NCBI GenBank assembly: GCA_964017045.1
Contig: OZ024807.1
Span: 18,893,813 to 18,957,812 of the forward strand
Origin: Omphiscola glabra
Lineage: Eukaryota; Mollusca; Gastropoda; Lymnaeidae
Length of the DNA: 64,000 nt
Direction of reading: 5' to 3'
This document shows positions 1-11,600 of this stretch, one piece after another; position 1 is the stretch's first letter, and every line of letters begins with the position of its first letter. The notes under the pieces were generated by a model. It ran no database searches and had not been told where the DNA came from. It worked only from the letters and a program-made list of their open reading frames with translations. The translations under genes were made by a program, and so were the position numbers.

Positions 1-1319
1 CTGTCTATAATTTGAAAACCAACCTTCTACTCGATTTGACTTGTACTTTGAAAAAAGAGCAATATTAAAGTCTCTATTTACTTCTCATACTGCAACTGTC
101 AACCATACTCTTGAGGCTAGTTATGAAATTTCCTTACGCAGCGCTAAATCTGGGGGGGAATCATACTATTATAACTATAGGAGTAGGGGAGAATTTAATC
201 AAACCATCATTATCAGCATTTTTTTAAACGGTTCTGGACAAATATGACAAAGACGTAAAGCTATGTCACTCAGTAACAATACTGTTAGCAGAAGAACAGG
301 CAAAATGAGTGAAGATATTGAAATACAACTTGTTGAAAATTCTTAGTCCAAATGAATGAATCAACTTTGAGATACAGTGAGGCTGTATTGATAACTTACG
401 TAAGATATATTTTGTTATGTTGTATTTTGCTAAAGAAATCTTGTTCTGTAAATTATTAAAAAACACAACTACCGCCAAAGATATCTAAAAATTACTTAGA
501 TGCCAGTTATATACTAATGAAAAATATAATATCTTGTGCTGCAGATGGTTCTCCTAATATGATGGGCAAGAAAAAGCCTACTTTAATTCAGTTGATGAAA
601 GAAGAGAATCCAGAAATGCTAATTGTGCATTGTGTTATTCATAGGGAAACATTTCGCCTGTTATAAATGAAGAACTAAATTCAGTTATAAAGTGTATTAA
701 TTAATGCTATCAAAGCAAATGCCAAATGTGAACGTCTCTTCAAGCTATTTTGGGAAGAACAAAATGCAGATCATGTGAGACTTTTACTTCATTAAAGTGG
801 CTCTCGAAAGGAAACTGCTTGAAAAGATTTATGGAACTATACTATTTGTAATTTGATACTTTTGGTGACTTTTTAAGTGAATGTGGATTTAATGCGATTA
901 ATTTTATCTTGCAAAGAAAAAAAAATTTGGCAGGATATAATATAACACAACTGGGAGACTTGAGACTGAAGCTAACTAAAATGGAACCTAACATTTTCAG
1001 CAAACATCAAGCATCTCACTATATTTAAATAATAAATAATTACTAATTAAATTTTTTTCATAATTGAATTTCAGTTCTCCATTAAATGTTTTGAAAAATT
1101 ACTGACTAATATTATTCTGTTTCCTCCCCTTTTTCCTTGTGATTTCTTCCTAAAACCTATCATTTAAGTTTCTTCAATGAAAACCCTTATTTTTTAATAT
1201 TAAAAATTATTTTATGAATATGATACATGGGGGGGGGGGGGGGGGGGGCATTTGTAGAAAGGCATACGATGACACGTGGGGCATGGTCATGGCACAAAAA
1301 AGGTTGGGAAACACTGCTG
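1..1319 (+). mobile_element. Decayed hAT transposon with ZBED5/SCAND3-like transposase remnant
   Basis: Several collinear but frame-broken stretches resemble the RNase-H-like transposase of the ZBED5/SCAND3 group of hAT proteins. Near 540-600 one reads ADGSPNMMGKKK, then VHCVIHRE near 625, KCERLFK near 727 and a stretch ending HVRLLLH near 795. Stops and frameshifts separate them, so no protein is made. The 3' end at 1319 reads outward as a hAT-style terminus (CAGCAGTGTTTCCCAACC on the minus strand). The 5' end lies before the window. A 20-G run (1229-1248) sits just inside the 3' end. The family is recognised from the conserved words; the boundaries are inferred. Confidence 0.75.
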
Positions 1320-2221
1320 TAGACTGTTAAAACCTGAAAGTCAGGACTTTAACTTTAATTATAACTTTAATACGTTTTAGTTTTATAAATATAATTAAGT
1401 TGAATATGAGAATAATGAATAATAATAATGACAACGAGATGAGTTATAATTTTTTATACTGACTTGTCTCATGTTATTCTTAAAGTCAAATAAATATTCA
1501 ATGAATGAATGTTTAAAATGGCTTAAATTAAAACTTCATTTCCTATTTCTCATATTTTAATTTTAAGTTGTGTATTAATTTGTGTTGTCGACTGTGCCAA
1601 ACTTATTCAAATCTGTGCATGGCCATTATCGCCGTCACTCATTTAACTGTGTCTCTAAGTTTACATTACTATTAGTACTATACATGGTAATCAAAATTTA
1701 GGTCACTGCCATTTCAATTATTTTTTTTTTGGAGAACTTCAGCATCATAAAAGTTATTTTATTTTGAACTTCATTTGGGTCAACTTAAATTCTCTGCGCC
1801 ACGGCTTGAGGCTGTATAGGCGTAGGGGATTCTCAACCTTTTGTTTATCTCTTGATGTCACTAGAGTTAACTTTTCCTTAATACGACAATCCTAATGGTT
1901 TATGCCCTATATTAAAATTTCATTGGTTTTGTAATTATAATATTTAAATTTTCCTGGCATATTGGAATACTGCTAATTGTATAGTAATGATTTTCTGAAA
2001 ACTCTTGGATTTTTTTTATTTCATTTTTTGTTGAACCTGAAATGAAGTGTGTAAAAGTGTCTTCTGTGAAACTGTGGGTTGATTTCTAATTATTTTACAA
2101 TTATTGTGTATTGTTTTTCTTCATTTTTACGGTTGTCTTACCACACTGTGTACTAGAGTAACTGAATAATAAAATAAAGATTACCGGAAACTTGATAAAT
2201 TTCCTCGACAGAAAGTTTGGT

Positions 2222-2367
2222 CGAATCTTTTTTTCAGTTCACACGTTAAAATGTTCGTCAAATTTCTTTTTTAACGCACTATACTATATAGTTCAACAAA
2301 ATATTTCGTTTAAACAGAAATTTGACGCAAAATTTTAACGTGTATACTGTAAAAAAAAAATTCGATC
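2222..2367. repeat. Hairpin-forming inverted repeat
   Basis: A left arm near 2222-2268 (containing ACACGTTAAAATG and GTCAAATTTC) is matched by a reverse-complement right arm near 2317-2367 (GAAATTTGACG and TTTTAACGTGTA), with about 50 bases between them. It is immediately followed by several degenerate copies of a TCGATCAAATTT word (2370-2420). This is probably a short foldback element or MITE relic. Confidence 0.6.
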
Positions 2368-2564
2368 AAATTTCTGTTCGATCAAATTTCCGTCGATCAA
2401 TTTACCGTCGACAAAATTTCTTTCAAGTGAATTTTAGGATACGTCTTCATACGTACAATAGTTGGTTGCAGAAATAGTTTGGTACCAGGAACTGCAATAA
2501 CAGACATAACGTATCCAATTAAACTTACTGATAGCCAATGACGGGATGATAAAGACTTATTATT

Positions 2565-2690
2565 ATTAGTGGTTTTATATAGCGCCGTACCCCATATTAT
2601 AAGGGCTGGGCTCACCACGCCGTACATACAATTTAACAAACATAATCATGAACTTAAAAATTTACATACATTAATTAAATAAAACAAAAC
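2565..2690 (-). mobile_element. 3' end fragment of an L2/CR1-group LINE
   Basis: On the minus strand this reads toward GGGGTACGGCGCTATATAAA, the kind of 3' terminus also seen downstream of the large LINE at about 59335-59385. A second copy of the same stretch lies at 6218-6330, sharing the CTGTACATACAATTTAACAA-type flank. These are 5'-truncated insertions with no coding content. Confidence 0.6.
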
Positions 2691-2779
2691 AATTGTATAT
2701 TCACTTATCAACCATAAATTTTGACACTCATTTGAGCGTCAAATTTGTTTTTGTCTCTTCTTGAGAAACAAAAGAACGG

Positions 2780-3290
2780 ATATGGATTTTGTCGTGTAGG
2801 CTAAATTATAGTTTGCTTTACACACACTTCAGAGATATGAGATCCAAGGCACTACGAATACATGGATCTCTAGCTCAATGCCAGGCAGTAGTGGTGGATG
2901 GTACAAGCTCCTTCTTTGTCGGTTTGAAGTCAGGGGTCCCAATGGGCTCAGTGCTTTGGGCCACTGTTGGTTCCTAACATTCATCAATGACCTACCCGAG
3001 AAACTGACAACCAAGTAAGACTGTTCGCAGTAATCGCAGATGACACGGTGGTGTATGGACGATCGCCAACAGTTCTGACCAAGACCAGCTACAACAAGAT
3101 ATCAATCGGTTAGCTGAGAGGGAGATAAGCTGAGACATTGAATTCCATCCTGCCAAGTGCCAGACACTGTCAGTCTCTAGAAGTGATACTCCCCGCCTAC
3201 ACCACTATTACACATTGCATGGCCATATACTTGAGCCAATTTCCTCCGTAAGGTACCTCTTTATACAATTCAAAGAGAGGCCGTTAATTA
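2780..3290 (+). pseudogene. Reverse-transcriptase fragment of a jockey/CR1-like LINE
   Basis: Translation in shifting frames gives the classic RT words: QAVVVDGTSS, SGVPMGSVL, TFINDLPEKLT, then ADDTVVYG around the catalytic aspartates, and HPAKCQTLSVSRS. Frameshifts and stops break it. The same family recurs on the minus strand at 12610-13735 and 51005-51400 and, as a 3' tip, on the plus strand at 38185-38293. Assignment to the jockey/CR1 group rests on motif order. Confidence 0.75.
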
Positions 3291-3293
3291 TAG

Positions 3294-6200
3294 GCTAAAT
3301 GAAGAAGACGAGATGGTTTAAAATTGACTTTTCTAATACGAAAACGTATAGCCTACAACTAAATTAAATACACAACTATATCTATAGTGGAGGGTCCCCG
3401 GCGGGGCCCCGTTACATAACTTTACCAATTTCGTTTTGCCCCATAGAAATCAGTCAGATAAATAATAAAGTTAAAATGCAATTTTTTTTGGGATTTAAAT
3501 CGGTTTAAAAACGTCATTGACATAACTTTTTTTAAATTATCCAACTTTCTGGAAAAATTTAGACCGGCCCTGAATGGATTAGATAGTATTAATTTTAAAT
3601 CCATCGATATTTTAGAGTGGACTTTGACGTTTACTGCCACCAAGATAGGCCCATATCCATAAATTCACATAGAACCTATAGCAGGGGTGGCCAACGTTTT
3701 CAGCACGTGGCCAAATTTTAGAAATAATATTACTTCCTGCCGGGCCACGCGCCAATTTTTGTGTGTGTTAATTAAAGTAAACAAGCAAGCGTGCTACAGA
3801 TTCGAACACATCGTCGCTTCCCAGTAGGTGAGACGTGGATCCCTTTAAGATTGTGACTACATTGTAATTACGGATACATTTATTGAATTTATTGGCTAGC
3901 TTTAAAAACATATATGCGATCATTTATTTAAAAGAACAAAATAAGGAAATTTTAATACGTTTAAACATATTATATATAGCCTATATATTTGTATGTGAAT
4001 GAGTACGTATGTTTGTATGTATGAATTTATGTATGTAAGTTATGTGTGTATAGGCCTATACATAGGTATGAGCGTACGTGTGGATGGGTGTAATATTGTA
4101 TCTATGTGTGTTTGTTGTCTTTCTGTTTGTTCATGCGTGTATTTATGTATAAATGTACTTTGTACGTTTCTTATGATTCTATATTATAAGTAATAAGTGT
4201 CTATGATTTTATCCAATGTTATGAAATCAGATTTAAAGACATTTGTTACATTTCTAGAAAGTTCTAATGAGTGTAGGATGTTCTATAATGTATTTTCGTT
4301 ATAACAGATGAAATTACACAAGAATGCTTTGTCACAAAGCTATTATCTACGTAAATTGATGCATCTAGGCCAAACTTGTTAAAAATAGGTTTCCTTATCC
4401 TTTTTTAAAATATCGGTTGGGGGGGGGGGGGGGGGGTGAGATTTCAAACAAATTATATTCTCATCCTGTGTGCAGCAGGTGGGCCCATTTATATTTTAAT
4501 ATAATAAAACGATTTATCCGTCGTTCGCGTTTTCCCACAATATTTTAAGGGGACAGTTTTAAACTGAGATAATTTTATTTTCAGAAAATGAAATAAAATA
4601 TTACGCACGAGACGTGGTTGCGTTATTTAAAAAAAAAATCATTTAGCGTAGTTATCGGTAATTATATTTTGCGAGCTATCCGGAAATGGAAGTAGCCACA
4701 TCACAAGCGAAAAATATAAAGAGATTACTTTTTTTTTTGTAGCTGTGGTCCCAGAGTGTTCCTCCCAATTTTAGCGGGATACATTTAAACAATCAATTTG
4801 AATATTTATCTAAATGATTTGTATAGCTCCCATAGTACAGGAATAATTAAATGGCCTTTGTTTGAAAAACCTCTTTTAATGGACCATTTAAAGAGAGGTT
4901 TACAATATGCTTGGCATTATTTTCACGTCCAAAACGGTGCGGATAACTCTTCCCGTTTCCTTTTCATAATAAATGCAACTGCAATTTCTAATTAGATTCA
5001 CAGACGCAATGAAAGAACAATTTAAATCATGTAAGAACTTCATTTAAACATGTAAATCCCAAGCTTTAAATCTCCTAGACTTTCATGGCACATGACAAAA
5101 CTAACAATGTTTCTCCATCTTTTTTACAATAAATATAATTGATCGCTTTTAAATAAGTTGATACACCAAACCAACATTCAACTTTTTATTTTTAAAATTT
5201 AATAAGTTTTACTTTTTTTTTTTCTTTCAAAAATATGCATTTTATCAAATTTAAAAGTTTAAAATAAAAACACGTTCAACATTTTAAAAAAAAAATTTTT
5301 TAACAAGAAAATGGTGTTCAGTTGTTTAATTTAACTTTAAGTGCAACAAAAATTCATTGCAAAATACTTAGCCCTTATACAAATAAGAACAAATAATATA
5401 AAGTTACAATGGGTTCATTTCAACGTGAATATCTCAAAATACAAGGATGTGATTGTGATAGATTTGAATTTTGGAATATATTTTAATATGGGGGTGGTGG
5501 TGGGACATAAGAATATTAATATTGTTCAGGGGCGTGCAAAAAATTTTCTGTTGCACACATTGGCGGTTACCAAACTGTTCATTAAAAGAAAAAAAAAAGT
5601 GTAAAAAAGTAAAAACTGTTGGGAGAGGTATGCCAATATCATATTTTGCCCCAGGCATTGCAAGATATGCTTCACAATGGAGTGACATGGAAATTAACAA
5701 AGATAGGTTTAGATTTTCTTAAAAAATATAAAAATATATTTCGCTTCCATTTTGCAACAAAATAAATTTCATGGAAAACAAAGTGTACATTTTTATAAGA
5801 CTAATTACATTTCTAAATAAAAAAATCAATGCTGATAAAAAAAATAAAATCGGTTAAGAGATTCTTCTTTAGATATAACAATATTTTGTTGTAAAAATTT
5901 TCAAACAATATAATAGAGAAGCGAGTTAAAAATTTGATCAAATTTTTAATGAAGATACCGATATTTCAAACTCCGTAAGTATTAAAGATATTTATAATGG
6001 TACATAGATTTTGTTGTTTATAAAAGGAAATGATTTTACAATTTTTAGTTGTACTTTTTTTTTGTATATCAAGGGCTCGAGAAGGGGAAGCCTATATAAT
6101 ACTAATAGCAGTTACAGTATTTCTAAAAGCTAAATAATGTAAGAAATGTAAACATTAAAACATAGAATTTCTTTTAGCATAAGGTAAGTCTCATGAACTA

Positions 6201-7560
6201 TTTCTAAATATTATTTTTATACGTAGTTTTTTATAGCATGGCACCCCAGTATAGGGCTGGGCTCTCCACGCTGTACATACAATTTAACAACAATAATCAT
6301 GAACTTAAAAAGGAACTTACATTAATTAAAAAAGCAATAAACATTTCAAGGGTGTGGAATTTTGTTGTAATTTATTCCTTTGTTTTCTTTATTTAAAAAA
6401 AAATAATTTGTCGTAATTTAAAAAAAAAATAATTTTAGGACATAAAACATCGATACCTGATTCAGTTTTATATACAAAAAATTTGATTCTTAGATTTTGG
6501 TAGAATGTATTGCTAGATGCCTACATTAACCATTATTGTATTGGTAGCATTGGGTCACATCTTCTAGCAGCTTAAGGTGATGTATACTTTTTGAATCATT
6601 CTAGCAATCACTTGTTACTCCAAAATTATTTGGTGTACTCTTTAGAAATAAATATGAAGTTTCATTTGAGCATCCACCTCCTTAATCCTAAAACTGCCAG
6701 GAACATTTTTCTGTAGAGCCAAGCCATTTTTAGCATTGTCTTATGCATTTCAAAAATGACTAATTCACTTACTAAATAAATTCAGAGAACCTTACAAGTA
6801 TACATTGTCTGAAAGTACTTTGGACAAGGTATCTTATGGAATAAAACGAATTTGTTATTAATATTGCCCTTGAATTTACAGAGTGAGTAAGATTTTAGTA
6901 CCCAGGTTATGAATTTAAGCCACCCTAAATAATCCAAAAATTGTTCTAACTATTATAAAATCAAGGATTGAGATACTAGGAGCAATATTCATTTTTGAAA
7001 TGTCAAGTTATAGTTACTTAATATTGGTGAACTTTTTTTCATTTACTACCTTCAAATTTCTGTCATAATAAATACAGGGAGAAAGCATGAACTGAGTTTA
7101 AAAATTCCTTTTCAATTAAAGTTATCAAATCTATTTTAATTCTCAAGAACATACACAAACATGTAGCTCTTTGGGATGTCTTTTTCCTTTCAATTTCCTC
7201 CCTTTCCCAAATGAAATTTTCTGTAGCAATATGACTAAGATTAGGGTTAAAATGTCAACATTTGACTCTTATGTCTTTACTAGCAAATGGAATATCTCTG
7301 AAATTGCTTCCATATGAAAAAATTTGAATACAGAAATTATGTGTTGATCCTATTAATCTCACAAAAAAATCCCTGATAAAAGTACATTAACACACAGATA
7401 TTAATGGAAATAGGAAGCAAAATGATCTCTTTAGATTTATTTCCCCTTAACCAATATACATTAAATCATTCGATTTTTAAATGACGATATTGCTAACTGG
7501 CCAATTATATCGGCCGTGACATCACAGAAAGGGGTATAACGACAGATGATCGGCCATTAT
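3294..7560. other. Noncoding AT-rich stretch with repeat scraps
   Basis: No gene model can be supported. The stretch contains a possible hAT terminus at 3682 (CAGGGGTGGCCAACG), TATG/TGTA-rich simple sequence at 3960-4190, an 18-G run at 4419-4436 and the second L2-type LINE tail at 6218-6330 (minus strand). Confidence 0.5.
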
Positions 7561-7562
7561 GA

Positions 7563-8492
7563 CAGTTATAGGTTTAAAAACCAAATGACGTTAAGGCCCA
7601 AAGGAATGTTTAGAGTTATTGCACTCATTAGATATATAGGACATACATTTGTAGTTTAGTATAGTGCCAGATGGTTATAGTTTTATTATTCTGGTTATGG
7701 TATGAGAGCCAAGACTCAACTATGAAACTTCTAAAAGCCATAGGTAATAGTTATAGGTTTAAAAACCAAACTGTTAAATTCCCAAAGGAATATTTAGGAT
7801 TATTGCACTGATTAGATATATAGGACATACATTTATATTTTCTTATTTTTGTGAAATTGATTGTTGTGAATGTTTGATTTGGGGAATATTTAGGTCAGAG
7901 TGTGAAGTTGGTTCGTGGTGTCGAGTTAGTGTATGCCGAGTGGTTTGTTGGGATATTTAAGGGCAGTGTGTTGTTTGATTGGTGAGAGGAGCCGAGAGAT
8001 CGTTAGTTAAGAGAGTCCAGAGTAGTTAGTCGAGAGTAGTTAGTCGAGAGTAGTTAGTCGAGAGTAGTGAGAGAAGTCGACATGAGAGTTGAGGGTTATT
8101 GTTATCTTCACTGAACGTTGTGAATTGACATTTGCTGTGATTGGATCCAGTCAATAAAGAACTTTGTCATCTTCACTGGATGCAGTTGTTTTGCTCTTTA
8201 TTGTGGACCAGGTGTGACAGGCAAGTTAAACATACTTAAGTATACAGTTCTCACCCTAGGCCCTAGATGATGTAGGGCCTATCTAACTGCCAAGCGGTAA
8301 ATGCGTCTACTGGTTAAGATTGTTACATTCGTAACCTTAAAGAAGACTTAAATAAAGAAGGCCGTAACATTTCTGATACTGTACTAGACTAATGAAGGAA
8401 GGCCGAAACAATTATAGTGCCAGATGGTTATAGTTATATTATTCTGGTTATGGTATAAGGGCCAAGACTCAACTCTGAAACTTTTAAATTCA
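7563..8492. repeat. Direct duplication of about 180 bp, second copy split by an insertion
   Basis: Copy 1 (7563-7740) runs from TTATAGGTTTAAAAACC through GGACATACATTT to TAGTGCCAGATGG and GCCAAGACTCAACT. The first half recurs at 7750-7840 and the second half at 8404-8492. About 560 unrelated bases, the LTR-like segment listed separately, separate the two halves of copy 2. Copy 2 was therefore apparently interrupted after the duplication. Confidence 0.65.
7850..8410 (+). mobile_element. Solo-LTR-like insertion
   Basis: The segment starts TGTGAAATTG, ends GGCCGAAACA and contains an AATAAAGAAC polyadenylation-like signal near 8153. It also has a short tandem block of a GTAGTTAGTCGAGA unit (about 8025-8070). 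TG...CA ends plus an internal poly(A) signal are LTR-like, but I could not find a clean target-site duplication, and no protein-coding interior is present. A possibly related start (TGTGAAATTGTTGTGA) occurs on the minus strand at 49853. Confidence 0.4.
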
Positions 8493-8682
8493 ACTTGCCT
8501 GTTTCAGTTGGCTATGACCCAACTGGCAATGGGCTACCATTGAAGCTCTAACAAGGTTAGATTCAAGTAGCCACAAATAATAAACAAATGGGTTCACTTA
8601 GCCGTGTCAACTATTTAATGGGAGTTAACAATTAACAGGCGTAAATGACAAAACTTTTAACAATATCTTGGATTAGTTCTAA

Positions 8683-11600
8683 TTACTCTTTATTCCTCCA
8701 AATGCTGTTTTCAAGGTCATTGAGTGAAAAACTGCGCTTTCCACCCAGACCTGGTGCAGACAGGATTTTTGTAGGTAATATTCCTTCTCTCTCATCAAAA
8801 AATGTTCTATACCTTCCCTGAAATGTGAAGAAATTGTAAAAGTTATAAAATGTTAAAATGGAAGGCATCCAATAATTTAAATATGTTAGATTGCAGTAAG
8901 TGATATCAGATTAAAACTGTCATTTTATATATATTTCAAAAACAGACTCATAAAAAAGGTATTCAGTTTAATTTTCTATTCTTATCCTAAGTTTTAAATG
9001 TGTCCTTTTTTTAAACAAGTTGGTAAAAGTAAGTAAATAAAAACATACATTATATTTTTCAAGCCATTTGTAAAAGACAAATAAATGGATATAGATAAAG
9101 TGGTACAAAAATTGTCTAATATTCCAAAAAAAGTAAGTCTGACAATTTTAAAAAAAACAACAACTATTCTTCTACATTGAATACCTCAGGGGTTTTGATC
9201 CTGGGGTTCTTAGCATGAGGGTGTGGGAGGCTGTGTCAGGGGATGCGAGGAGATCAAGAAAATCAAGTTTATTTGTATTTTTGTTAGTAGCAGCAGATTA
9301 TTTAGTGATGAAATTTGTTTTATGTACTGGTGCATTTTGTTTTGTTTCTAGCAAGTTAATAAAACAAGGAGAAGAACATAAATGAATGATTTTCATATTT
9401 ATTTTTTAATGACAATAATTATTGTCATGGAGAGGAAGGAGACAGTGGTCGGGGGGGGGGGGGGATACATGGGGAATGGAATGTTTTGAAATAGAGAGAG
9501 GCTGTATTGCTGCAAAAAGGTTAAGAGCCCTTGCTCTACACAATTTATCACTTCTGAAAAAATAAAAAATATACTCATTTCGATGTACTTGAAACACAAC
9601 TAGAATTACATTTTTCCCTGGTAGAGCCCTTAACAGAGCCCTCAATTGAATATGAATTGAAGGTATATTTAAAATTACCTTATGTAGAGCTGTATCAGAG
9701 ACAGTGGGGGAGCAGGGATTGATGCCACTCCCCCCAGAAATCATTTCCTAAAAGTGGGGCCTACTCAAAGTGATATCATTTTTTTCCGTTTTGTGAAATG
9801 TTTGTTTAAACTAAAAAAAAATGGCAGTCCTACCCCACTTAAATTTTAAAAATAAAATTTTAAAAATATATCTATAAATAAATAAGCTTAAGATGCTGTA
9901 TGTCTAAGTGTTTCAAATACAAAAATAAACCTATATAATCATAAAATGTTTCATTTTGTTGAACTTATTATCTTGGCATGTGGGCCTTTTATAGAAGTTT
10001 GGCTCTCCCTGTTGTAAAGCTCTGACTTTGCTACTGATGAGGAAGAGAAATACTATTTAAAAAAAAAACAAAAAAAAACATACCATTTTAATGTTCTTTC
10101 GCTCTTTCTTTAGATCAATGACAGGTTCAGCTCTTCCATCTAAAAATAAGATTTTTATTAAGTTAATTTCAACAAAACGAGTTGGGAACAAAAACAATTA
10201 CGGTTGTTAATTAAAAATAATTGATAGTTTTTGTAGAATTTAGTTAACCTATACAGTTTTGGGACACGAACATAGCATTAAACCTTACGGATGTTTAGTA
10301 AGTATTGAAATATGATTCATTACTATCACCCCTACTGTACTAAAGCACAGGGACATGAAATATTGAGCTAAATCAATTGGGCTGTTTTTATTAGAGGACA
10401 TATCAATATATGATGGTATAGTAAAATTACTTGACATTAAGAATCACAGGATATCTAAAGTCCTTCAATACTTATATCATGTCACAAAAAATGAAAATAA
10501 ATATATTTTCCATAAAGTATGTCACGCTGTTTTTGGAAAGTAAATGTTACCCCCCTACCTAAGTCTGTCACAATCTTGTCAAAAATCTCAGACCACCCAA
10601 ACCACCTCCTCAAATTAAATTTTTAAAAATTCACAACTAATTAATATTTGATTTAAAACACACTTAACATCAAACTATTAAATGTATAAAATAGAAATCT
10701 TCTGTCAGAATACATCTAGTACATCAGAAATATTAACATCACTGGCAATTGAAGGTTTTATTTGTATGATGAAAAAACATATAAATTTGTAATGACACAG
10801 AACATCTTAGACCCCCCCCCCCCCTGTGTCACATTTTCTTTCTTAGACCCCTATCTTCCCTACCAAGTGTGACATACTTCATAGACAGCCCATTACGAAC
10901 TTTCACTGTGTGTGTACATGGAATAACTATTGGAGGACTCTGCACATCCTAATGCACTATAATTATCTTTGGTATGAGTGTTCATTCTGGCCCTATAAAG
11001 TGTTGATCAGATAAAGGTAAATATATTTTTATTGAAATACATGAAACTAAACTTGTTATCTCACCCAGGTGAACATGTTCAATTACAAATCCACCTTCAT
11101 CCACTTGTACATCCTTGTGTTGGACATTGATGGGGTAACCTGGGGAAATGGTTTTTTTAAAATCAATTTTAATTATGCCACCTGGCATTTTTTTTATTTT
11201 TGTGTCAGGAATCATAATAAAACTGATTTTCTATCATACTTTAAGTGGGCTATCATCCCATTTTTAGAGCAGATTTATCTAACCATGTTTTGTTTTTCCT
11301 CCCATCTATTTCCCATAGCTGGGAATAGAATAATGTCAGACCATAAACTGTACCTCTTGTTGTGAGGTAGAAGCGCTATCATTCAAATAATACTAGACAT
11401 GTTATTTTGAGTTACAACCAATTTGAGATGTAAATTTAAAACTTGATCTTACATTTTAGGACAATGTTAAGTCCGTAAATGTCTGTTAAAGTTGATTTGT
11501 CTGAATGGCCCACATTATCTGGGGAGACAATATTTTGAATGAGGTATCTTATGAATTTATTAAATAAGAATATTGTCAAATCAATATTTATATTCTATAC

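Noticed and set aside
3999..4193. 64-codon frame rich in cysteine, tyrosine and valine
   Set aside because: It comes from TATG/TGTA simple sequence.
9406..9744. 112-codon minus-strand frame
   Set aside because: It spans a G-run and the end of a hAT-like MITE and has a proline stretch coded by the homopolymer; no splice or domain support.
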